The notes under the pieces are model-generated. The model was not told where the DNA came from. It did not search any database and saw nothing but the letters and a program-made list of their open reading frames with translations. From Flavobacterium fryxellicola (GTDB taxonomy: Bacteria; Bacteroidota; Bacteroidia; Flavobacteriales; Flavobacteriaceae): a stretch of 64,000 nt of DNA. The stretch is taken from contig NZ_FRDK01000003.1 of the NCBI RefSeq assembly GCF_900143245.1, positions 62,001-126,000 on the forward strand, in the 5' to 3' direction. Below, piece after piece: positions 37,908-44,891 of this stretch (positions are counted from its first letter, which is position 1; each line of letters begins with the position of its first letter). A program made the position numbers and the translations under genes.

Positions 37908-37960
37908 ATACAATCCTTTTAAATTTTTACTACATTTATTAAATTTTAAAACAAAACTTC

Positions 37961-38305
37961 ATGAACTTACTAATTAAAATTCTTGTTACTTCGGCCTTAG
38001 TTTTGCTAATTGCGAACTTTATGCCTGGGGTTCGTGTGGCTGGATTTACTACCGCGTTAATCGTAGCACTTGTTCTTGGCTTACTCAATATTTTTATCAA
38101 ACCAATATTGGTTATTCTTACCTTACCAGTTACGATTCTTACGTTAGGGTTATTTTTGTTGATTATCAATGCACTAATGATTTTGTTGTGTACAAAAATC
38201 GTAGGTGGATTTAGTGTTGATACCTTTTTGACCGCCTTATTTTTTAGCATCATATTGTCACTATTACAATCTATAATGAATGGAATATTAGGAGACGGAA
38301 AGTAA
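37961..38305 (+). CDS. Phage holin family 4-type (YvlD-like) membrane protein
   Basis: 114 residues with four membrane helices, of the small membrane family named after phage holins (pattern FMPGVRVAGFTTALIVALVLGLLNIFIKPIL). Bacterial members such as YvlD have no known lytic function, and no phage genes are nearby. The minus-strand frame over the same bases is a shadow. Confidence 0.9.
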   Translation: MNLLIKILVTSALVLLIANFMPGVRVAGFTTALIVALVLGLLNIFIKPILVILTLPVTILTLGLFLLIINALMILLCTKIVGGFSVDTFLTALFFSIILSLLQSIMNGILGDGK

Positions 38306-38364
38306 CAAATGCTATTTTAACACGTATTTGGGAATAAATTGATTTATTGTATTTGTTATTTATA

Positions 38365-38372
38365 TACCTTTG
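38365..38372 (+). promoter_or_regulatory. Candidate -7 box at the head of the metal island
   Basis: TACCTTTG (TAnnTTTG) 19 bases before the ATG of the Cys-rich gene. It overlaps an alternative in-frame TTG at 38370, which argues for the ATG start. Confidence 0.5.
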
Positions 38373-38390
38373 TCTCCAATAAAATTTGCA

Positions 38391-38762
38391 ATGTCCAAAA
38401 AGTTTTACATACTGCTAGTAGTTATGATCGGTTTCTTTATGACACCGGACGTGGCTTTGGCATGTGGAACAAAAACGGAAAAAGAATGTTGCAAAAAAGA
38501 GTCTTCTCCAAAAGAGAATGAAAAAGAGTGTTGTAAAAGCGAAAAATCTTCAAAAGAGAAATCTCATGAAGGTTGTAATGGTGCTTGCAAAAGTATTACC
38601 TGCAGCAGTTCAACCGTTTATTTAGGAATCACTTCAATTCATTACGCAGAATTTAACGATCAGCTCTTTAGTTTTTCAACTAAAAAGCAAAATTATTATT
38701 ACTCAGAAATCTTCATTTCCTCTGATTTCCGTTCTATTTGGCTTCCCCCTAAAATAAGCTAA
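38391..38762 (+). CDS. Secreted cysteine-rich, metallothionein-like protein
   Basis: 123 residues. Signal peptide ends VALA at about residue 23, directly before CG; the mature N-terminal 50 residues hold eight cysteines, including two KECCK units separated by charged Lys/Glu/Ser linkers, then GCNGACKSITC. The C-terminal 55 residues have no Cys and are aromatic-rich. The Cys spacing suggests soft-metal binding; position at the head of a copper island supports this, but no family was recognised. Alternative: a lipoprotein if the Cys after VALA is lipidated, though the lipobox is weak. Confidence 0.75.
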   Translation: MSKKFYILLVVMIGFFMTPDVALACGTKTEKECCKKESSPKENEKECCKSEKSSKEKSHEGCNGACKSITCSSSTVYLGITSIHYAEFNDQLFSFSTKKQNYYYSEIFISSDFRSIWLPPKIS

Positions 38763-38913
38763 ATCCCTTTTATGACAGCCGAAAGACTGTTTATTTCAGT
38801 CTATTTTAGGCTTTCAAAAATCAACAAATTTCCGTCGAATACAATTTAAATCATGCTACATAGGCTATGGTTTACTTATTGTTCCGACTAATTCACTTCA
38901 AAATTAATATACA

Positions 38914-39783
38914 ATGAACTCAATAAAAAAAATATTGATAGCAATTACACTATTGCTTTCAGTCACAGTTGCGAGCGCGCAAATTAAAAACAGTAAAACA
39001 GAAACCGTTAAAATATATGGAAACTGTGACATGTGTAAAAGCACTATCGAAACTGCTGGAACTTTAAAGAAAGTGGCAAAGGTAGAGTGGAACAAAGACA
39101 CAAAAATGGCAACACTTACGTATGATTCTACTAAAACGAGTCAGGACGAAATCTTAAAAAGAGTTGCTTTGGCGGGTTACGACAGTGATAAATATCTTGC
39201 TCCAGATGATGTTTACGACGCTTTACATGGCTGCTGCCAATATGAAAGAGAAGCTAAGGTAGCTGTTTCTACTGAAATGAAAATGGTAGTCGCAGAAAAT
39301 CATTCAAATCATGCCAATCACACTGAAAATACAGTTGCAAAAGATCAAGTAAATACCCCATTAAAAGTTGTGTTTGATACTTATTTCTTGTTGAAAGATG
39401 CTTTGGTAAAAACAGATGGAAAATCGGTATCAATCATCGCTAAAGACGTTATGACGGCTTCAAGTGCGGTAAATATGGACGAGCTTGCGATGGATGTCCA
39501 CATGGTTTGGATGAAAGAAATGAATGGTTTAATAGCTGGTGCTAAAGAAATTGCAGCAACGCAAGACATAAAAAAACAAAGAGAATTTTTTATTCCTTTC
39601 TCAAAATCGATGTACGAATTGATCAAAGTGGCTAAATATGAAACACCGGTCTATCTTCAGTTTTGTCCAATGGCAAATGGCGGTAAAGGTGCCAATTGGT
39701 TGAGTAAAGAAAATGCGGTAAAAAATCCATATTACGGATCTCAAATGATGACGTGCGGTAAAACGGTTGAAACGATTCAATAG
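38914..39783 (+). CDS. Periplasmic HMA-DUF3347 fusion protein
   Basis: 289 residues with a signal peptide (ending ASAQ). Residues about 30-95 form an HMA heavy-metal-associated domain with C38 and C41 in GNCDMCKSTIE. Residues about 145-285 form a DUF3347 domain ending in the typical VYLQFCPMANGGKGANWLS and KNPYYGSQMMTCG segments with Cys and Met pairs. The linker has GCC and His-rich NHSNHANHTEN. DUF3347 is common in Bacteroidetes copper operons next to CusB adaptors. Probably a periplasmic copper scavenger; the exact partner is unknown. Confidence 0.9.
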   Translation: MNSIKKILIAITLLLSVTVASAQIKNSKTETVKIYGNCDMCKSTIETAGTLKKVAKVEWNKDTKMATLTYDSTKTSQDEILKRVALAGYDSDKYLAPDDVYDALHGCCQYEREAKVAVSTEMKMVVAENHSNHANHTENTVAKDQVNTPLKVVFDTYFLLKDALVKTDGKSVSIIAKDVMTASSAVNMDELAMDVHMVWMKEMNGLIAGAKEIAATQDIKKQREFFIPFSKSMYELIKVAKYETPVYLQFCPMANGGKGANWLSKENAVKNPYYGSQMMTCGKTVETIQ

Positions 39784-39804
39784 GTATTTAAAAAGAATGC
39801 AAAA

Positions 39805-40275
39805 ATGAAAAAAATAATCCTGTTATTCAGTTTAATACTTAGTTTTTCGGCTGCCCATTCGCAAATTAAAGTTGGAGCTAATTTACCTGATGTACAACTT
39901 AATAGCAATCAAGATACAATAGTTAATCTGGCCTCTTTAAAAGGAAAAACAGTCTTAATCGATTTTTGGGCTTCGTGGTGCGCACCATGCAGATTGGCTA
40001 ATAGAAAGCTGGCTCCATTATACAATCAGTATAAAGAGGAGAACTTCGAAATTGTTGGAATAGCACTAGACACGGATCAAATGAAATGGAGGAACGCCAT
40101 TCAAAAAGACAGATTAACGTACCTTCAATTAATAGACCCAAAAGGCTTTGATGCAAAATCAGCAGTGCTTTTTGGAGTGGAAGAATTGCCTAATTCCTAT
40201 TTATTTGATACTTCAGGGATATTAGTCGCCATCAATCCAACCGTGGAAGAAATAATAATGCAAATTAAAAAATAA
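39805..40275 (+). CDS. TlpA-family periplasmic thioredoxin
   Basis: 156 residues with a signal peptide (ending AHSQ) and a thioredoxin fold. The active site is W58-C59-A-P-C62 in FWASWCAPCRL, with a cis-Pro in ELPNSYLFD. Such proteins reduce or resolve periplasmic disulfides. It is sandwiched between two HMA proteins (21 and 6 bases), so keeping their CxxC metal sites reduced is the likely job; that is inference. Confidence 0.92.
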   Translation: MKKIILLFSLILSFSAAHSQIKVGANLPDVQLNSNQDTIVNLASLKGKTVLIDFWASWCAPCRLANRKLAPLYNQYKEENFEIVGIALDTDQMKWRNAIQKDRLTYLQLIDPKGFDAKSAVLFGVEELPNSYLFDTSGILVAINPTVEEIIMQIKK

Positions 40276-40281
40276 AGTAAA

Positions 40282-40812
40282 ATGAAAAATACAAATTTAA
40301 AATTCATTCTGATCGCTTGCTTGGTTTTGATAGCAAGTGTAAAATCCTACTCCCAAATCTCAAAAGTAGAAATAATCGCTACGGGTTTGACATGTTCTAT
40401 GTGTTCCAATGCTATAAACAAACAGTTGAAAGCAACAGTAGGTGTAGATAGTGTAAGTACTGACTTGAATACCAATACGTTCCTTGTTTACTTTAAAAAG
40501 GACAGTAAAGTAATGCCTCGAGTACTAAAAGAAGGGGTTGAAAAAGCAGGTTTCTTTATTGGATCCTTTGTAATCACTATGCCTGTAGAAAACCTAAAAG
40601 CCGCAAGTGATAAAACGATTTCCTTAAACGGTTCAACTTTTATTTTATTGAATGAAGGGCCTAACGGTAGTACTGGAGAAACAAAATTAAAGATATATGA
40701 CAAAGGATATGTGACTCAAAAAGAGTATAAAAAACTACTCAAAATGTTTTCTAAAGTAGCATCATATCCATTAGATAACGAAGACGATTATCATATTAAA
40801 ATTATAATTTAA
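40282..40812 (+). CDS. Secreted HMA-domain copper-binding protein
   Basis: 176 residues; signal peptide ending SYSQ, then one HMA domain (about 27-95) with C38 and C41 in TGLTCSMCSNAI. The C-terminal 80 residues are lysine-rich without a recognised fold. It starts six bases after the thioredoxin gene and its stop overlaps the next start (TAATGA style), so the four-gene run 38914-41621 is one translation-coupled unit. Confidence 0.88.
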   Translation: MKNTNLKFILIACLVLIASVKSYSQISKVEIIATGLTCSMCSNAINKQLKATVGVDSVSTDLNTNTFLVYFKKDSKVMPRVLKEGVEKAGFFIGSFVITMPVENLKAASDKTISLNGSTFILLNEGPNGSTGETKLKIYDKGYVTQKEYKKLLKMFSKVASYPLDNEDDYHIKIII

Positions 40813-41621
40813 TGAGAAAATTGTCAATTATTTTCACATTATTTCTCCTGCAAGGATTAGCTGCTCAAGAACTTTTTGTTGTTACGGATCCTGCAAGTAA
40901 TGTTCCTGCTGGTTCATTAGGGATTCGTTTAGGACAATCTATTTTCAAGGAACAAATGAAGTCTGGGTACAGTTATCATCTCATGCCCGAAGTAACTTGG
41001 GGTGCTAATAAAAATTTGATGCTTAGAACATCAATGTTTGTGAGCAATAGAAATTCACAATTAGTAACTGAAGGTGGTAGTCTTTACGCCAAATATCGGT
41101 TTTTTTCAACGGATGACTTGAACAGTCATTTTCGCCTGGCTGCCTTTGGGAGATACAGTTTCAATAATGCCGATATTCATCAGGAAACAATTGAAATAAT
41201 GGGACACAATACTGGGTTTGAAACTGGAATTGTCGCTACTAAATTAATCAAAAAAGTAGCCATTAGTTCGTCTGTTAGTTTTGAAAAAGCTTTAGATAAC
41301 AAACCTAATTATCCCTTTCCGTCAACGCAGGGAGACCATGCGACTAATTATAGTTTGTCTTTTGGAAAATTAATGTATCCTAAAAAATATACCAATTTTA
41401 AACAAACAAATATTAACCTTATGGTAGAATTTATAGGACAAACGATAAATGAAAACGGGAAATCATATTTAGATGCCGTACCAGCGATACAATTCATTAT
41501 CCAAAGTCAGGCACGTATTGACATTGCCTATAGGCATGAATTGTATAGTTCCATGCTTCGATCTGCACCAAATGGGATTTATTTGAATCTGGAGTATACT
41601 TTTTTTAATATTACAAAATAG
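40812..41621 (+). CDS. Putative outer-membrane beta-barrel protein of the copper operon
   Basis: 269 residues with a signal peptide (ending LAAQ). The body has alternating amphipathic strands with aromatic ends and a last strand finishing in FF; no known family was recognised with certainty. It is translationally coupled to the HMA gene (shared A at 40812). By analogy with CopB-like proteins it could bind or pass copper at the outer membrane, but no Met-rich loop is present. Confidence 0.75.
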   Translation: MRKLSIIFTLFLLQGLAAQELFVVTDPASNVPAGSLGIRLGQSIFKEQMKSGYSYHLMPEVTWGANKNLMLRTSMFVSNRNSQLVTEGGSLYAKYRFFSTDDLNSHFRLAAFGRYSFNNADIHQETIEIMGHNTGFETGIVATKLIKKVAISSSVSFEKALDNKPNYPFPSTQGDHATNYSLSFGKLMYPKKYTNFKQTNINLMVEFIGQTINENGKSYLDAVPAIQFIIQSQARIDIAYRHELYSSMLRSAPNGIYLNLEYTFFNITK

Positions 41622-41655
41622 TAAGTTTGAATACCTACATCAAAATTTAATAAAA

Positions 41656-42366
41656 ATGAAAAATCTAATAAAAATGAAAAAAATAATTCTTTCAACAGTT
41701 CTAATGGCAATTGTAGTAGTAGGCTGTAATCAAAAAAATAAGCAAGAAGAGTCCGTGAAGCCAGAAACTACACAAAGTACATCGCAATTATACTCATGTC
41801 CAATGCATCCTGAAGTTACTGGAAAGCAAGGGGATACTTGTTCTAAATGCGGTATGGAATTAACGGAGCCAGTAGTTAAAACGGAAGCTGTTTCTGAGGA
41901 AGTAAAAACAGAAAAGGTTGCGGTAACTCCCTTTTCTGTAACTGTAGATGCAAATGTAAATGATTATTTAAAAGTTAAAAATGCACTTGTAAACGATGAT
42001 TCAAATGGAGCAGCCGCTGCTGCTAAGGCGTTATTAGCAACCTTCAATGCAGCAAACACTACTTCAATCGATGCAAAATTGAAAAAGGAATATATTGAAA
42101 TTGCAGATGAAGCCAAAGAACACGCCGAACATATTGCTGACAACGCTGGAAAAATAGAGCATCAAAGAGAACATTTTGCTATGCTAAGCAAGGATATGAA
42201 TGATATGATAAAAACTTTTGGAACAAATAAAAAGTTATATCAAGAGTACTGTCCAATGTATGATCAGGGAAAAAGTGGCTATTGGATAAGTGACTCGAAA
42301 GAGATCAAAAATCCATATTACGGCGCTGAAATGTTGACATGTGGGAGAGTAGAAAAAGAATTATAA
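41656..42366 (+). CDS. DUF3347 lipoprotein with N-terminal heavy-metal-binding domain
   Basis: 236 residues. Lipoprotein signal (IVVVGCNQKN); the start may be 41656 or the ATG at 41674 six codons later, since a 16-base stretch around the start is repeated. Next is a heavy-metal-binding domain (about 45-75) with YSCPMHPEVTGKQGDTCSKCGMEL, then a DUF3347 domain with the diagnostic end YCPMYDQGKSGYWISDSKEIKNPYYG and MLTCGRVE. It is the second DUF3347 protein of the island, encoded one base before the haem-binding gene. Confidence 0.92.
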   Translation: MKNLIKMKKIILSTVLMAIVVVGCNQKNKQEESVKPETTQSTSQLYSCPMHPEVTGKQGDTCSKCGMELTEPVVKTEAVSEEVKTEKVAVTPFSVTVDANVNDYLKVKNALVNDDSNGAAAAAKALLATFNAANTTSIDAKLKKEYIEIADEAKEHAEHIADNAGKIEHQREHFAMLSKDMNDMIKTFGTNKKLYQEYCPMYDQGKSGYWISDSKEIKNPYYGAEMLTCGRVEKEL

Positions 42367-42837
42367 ATGAAACCAATCATAAAAAAAGGGGCTATCTTAA
42401 GTGTAGTCCTTTTTTTGTTGATGCAACTGTATCAACCCGCCCGTAACGTAGAGTATGGGCAGGTTTCACCTATGCATTTCACAAAATTGTACAAGGTTCC
42501 TTCCAGAGTGGAAAAAATTTTACAAATTTCCTGTTTTGACTGTCACAGTAATAGCACTAATTATCCCTGGTACTCCTATGTTCAGCCTGTACGACTGTTT
42601 CTGGATAGTCATATTAATGAAGGAAAAGAAAATCTGAATTTTAGCGAATATGGTACTTACTCCAAACGAAAACAACGAAGCAAATTAGATCGAATGATCA
42701 AACAAATACAGTCAGATGAAATGCCTTTGGCTTCTTATACGATCATACACAAAAATGCCAGACTCACTAAAGAGAGTAAAGCGGTATTGCTAAATTGGAT
42801 TGAAAAAAAGAGCGACAGTATTGCAGCAAATAATTAA
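42367..42837 (+). CDS. Haem-binding domain (CxxCH) membrane-anchored protein
   Basis: 156 residues with one N-terminal anchor (about 7-24) and a periplasmic Haem_bd-type domain. One CxxCH site (SCFDCHSNSTNYPWYS, near residue 57) would bind c-type haem covalently, with distal Met and His residues in the rest. Found next to efflux systems in Bacteroidetes copper operons. Possible role in Cu(I)/Cu(II) redox; not established. It abuts the DUF3347 gene and is followed after five bases by the cusA fragment. Confidence 0.88.
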   Translation: MKPIIKKGAILSVVLFLLMQLYQPARNVEYGQVSPMHFTKLYKVPSRVEKILQISCFDCHSNSTNYPWYSYVQPVRLFLDSHINEGKENLNFSEYGTYSKRKQRSKLDRMIKQIQSDEMPLASYTIIHKNARLTKESKAVLLNWIEKKSDSIAANN

Positions 42838-42842
42838 TCCTA

Positions 42843-43585
42843 ATGGTAGAAAAATTAATATCATTCTCACTAAAAAACCGAGCGATTGTTTTGCTTGTTT
42901 CCGCCTGCTTGTTTGGTTGGGGGATTTATAGTGTGCAGCAAAATCCCATTGATGCCATTCCTGATTTATCCGAAAATCAGGTTATTGTTTTCACGGAGTG
43001 GATGGGTAGAAGCCCACAGGTAATATTTCGGAGATAACGGCTACGGAAGGTAGTTATGTCATGGAAGGTCCCGCTATAATTAAGTTGGCCGCTTTAAACA
43101 CACTTTGGATTGAAACGCAAGTAAATGTGAGTTATGCAAAATCATTGAAAATTGGACAAAGCGCTACGGTTTCTTTTACAGATTATCCTGCTAAAGAAAT
43201 GCAGGCAAAAATTTCATTTATTAATCCTGAGATTAATCCAGATTCCAGATTACTATTAATTCGAATGGAAATTGCCAACCCGAATTTATTTTTAAAACCA
43301 GGAATGCAAGCAGTGGCAAAATTGAGCCAATCGAACAAGAATGGTTTATTTATTCCAATAGATGCTGTTATTAGGGATGAAAATGCCACGTACATTTGGG
43401 TTGAAAAAAGTCATGGTCTATTTGAGAACGTGATGGTTGAAACTGGGGTAGAAGCTAATGGAATGGTCGAAATCACATCGGAAGTGGACAGTACAAAAAA
43501 AGTAGTTATTACCGGTGCCTATGCTATTAACAGTGAATATATATTCCGTAAAGGAAGCGATCCCATGGCGGGGATGAAGATGTAA
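42843..43585 (+). pseudogene. Deletion-scar chimera: cusA N-terminus joined to cusB C-terminus
   Basis: Bases 42843-43018 or so encode the first about 60 residues of a CusA/CzcA RND pump (MVEKLISFSLKNRAIVLLVS, NPIDAIPDLSENQVIVFTEW, ending MGRSPQVI), which then run off frame to a stop at 43035-43037. From about 43022, in another frame, the sequence encodes the C-terminal third of a CusB adaptor (ISEITATEGSYV, then from ATG 43061 PAIIKLAALNTLWIE to a stop at 43583). A normal operon would hold about 3 kb of cusA, a TolC gene and the first half of cusB between these. The internal deletion removed them, so no working pump remains. The 174-residue cusB tail ORF may still be translated. Confidence 0.85.
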
Positions 43586-43761
43586 TAAGAGGCAATGCAT
43601 AATCGGTTGTATAATAATAGGTTAAAATGTTAAAATAAGCTAACTTAGTTCTGTTATATTGAACTTTGAAAGCATTTTTTATAGTAAAATTAGTATAAAA
43701 AGGACAACGTTCGAAAGTTAAATCGATTAGCAATCAAAAACTCTAATTAAAAAATAAAATC

Positions 43762-44241
43762 ATGGAAAAAAATAATATACACTCAAAGGAAAGTCCATAC
43801 GTAAAATTTGCCCTAATAATGGCTTTTTCATTTGTCGTTATGTATTTAGTCATGTTTTTAAATGTTGCTGAATTCAGTCACATCTATAATAGTATAACTC
43901 GCTTTTACATGACTACTTTAATGATTGCCGCAATGGCAATTACAATGTTGATATCGATGTGGAAAATGTATCCAAATAATAAAGTCAATGTAATGATAAT
44001 AGTCTTTGCCGCTAGTACATTTCTTGGAACCCTTTTTCTATTAAGGACACAAACCTTTATTGGAGATATACAATATATGAAAGCGATGATTCCTCATCAT
44101 TCATCAGCCATTATGACTAGTAGTAATGTAGATTTTAAAGATCCAGAAGCTAAAAAATTAGCTGAAGATATAATTGCTGCTCAAGAAAGAGAAATTAAGC
44201 AAATGAATGAAATGATTATTCGTCTCGAAAGCAAAAAATAA
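43762..44241 (+). CDS. DUF305 family membrane protein
   Basis: 159 residues: three N-terminal membrane helices (about 14-34, 47-66, 75-94), then a DUF305-like C-terminal helical region with M-I-P-H112-H113-SSAIM and a second conserved acidic helix (DIIAAQEREIKQMNEMI). DUF305 is ferritin-like in fold and often found in copper resistance clusters. It is followed by the AraC regulator after four bases. A second copy of its first 60 codons with the upstream leader occurs at 51480-51800. Confidence 0.88.
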   Translation: MEKNNIHSKESPYVKFALIMAFSFVVMYLVMFLNVAEFSHIYNSITRFYMTTLMIAAMAITMLISMWKMYPNNKVNVMIIVFAASTFLGTLFLLRTQTFIGDIQYMKAMIPHHSSAIMTSSNVDFKDPEAKKLAEDIIAAQEREIKQMNEMIIRLESKK

Positions 44242-44245
44242 TAAA

Positions 44246-44806
44246 GTGAAAATTTATATAAAAAACATGGTTTGTGGCCGTTGCGAAATGGCGGTGTCGG
44301 CAGAGTTGGAAAAAATGGGGCTTTCTATTATTGCAATGCAATTAGGGAAAGTAGAAATTGCAACTGATTTGGACGAAAGTCAAATACAACTGCTGTCACA
44401 GAACCTGAGTTCACTCGGTTTTGAACTGTTAGATGATAAGGAAAATAAGACTGTCGAAAGGATTAAGAATTTAATAATCGACTTGGTCCATTATAAAAAG
44501 GAACAGCTGAAAAGTAATTTGTCCAATTATTTAGCCGCCGATTTAAGGCAGGATTACAGTATTTTGAGTAAGCTTTTTTCAGAAAAAGAAGGAGCAACAA
44601 TCGAACATTATTTTATTACTCAAAAAATTGAACGGGCAAAAGAACTATTAATCTATAACGAAATGACGTTAAGTGAAATTGCAGTTCAGCTCAATTATAG
44701 TAATGTAGCGCATCTAAGCAATCAATTCAAAAAGACTACTGGTTGTACCCCGACCCATTTCAAGCAATTGAAAAATAAAATGAGAAAACAGATTGACGAT
44801 TTGTAA
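44246..44806 (+). CDS. HMA-AraC fusion transcriptional regulator
   Basis: 186 residues from a GTG start. Residues 1-65 are an HMA-type domain with C10 and C13 in MVCGRCEMA; residues about 80-180 are an AraC/XylS double helix-turn-helix (KLFSEKEGATIEHYFITQKIERAKELLI and LSEIAVQLNYSNVAHLSNQFKKTTG). The CxxC domain takes the place of the usual effector domain, so it probably senses Cu(I) or another soft metal directly and controls the island. It starts four bases after the DUF305 gene and immediately precedes copA. Metal specificity is inferred. Confidence 0.88.
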   Translation: MKIYIKNMVCGRCEMAVSAELEKMGLSIIAMQLGKVEIATDLDESQIQLLSQNLSSLGFELLDDKENKTVERIKNLIIDLVHYKKEQLKSNLSNYLAADLRQDYSILSKLFSEKEGATIEHYFITQKIERAKELLIYNEMTLSEIAVQLNYSNVAHLSNQFKKTTGCTPTHFKQLKNKMRKQIDDL

Positions 44807-44891
44807 TCTTACAAAGGTAATTCAGAATTGTGTAACAACATAAAGTAGAATCCTACGGATATTTGTACTGTTAATTTAAAGTTTTGAAAAA

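Noticed and set aside
37961..38305. Prophage holin
   Set aside because: The family name is historical; no endolysin, tail or integrase genes are nearby.
43061..43585. Stand-alone functional efflux adaptor
   Set aside because: It lacks the membrane anchor, coiled-coil hairpin and first half of the lipoyl-like domain; it is the tail of a truncated cusB.
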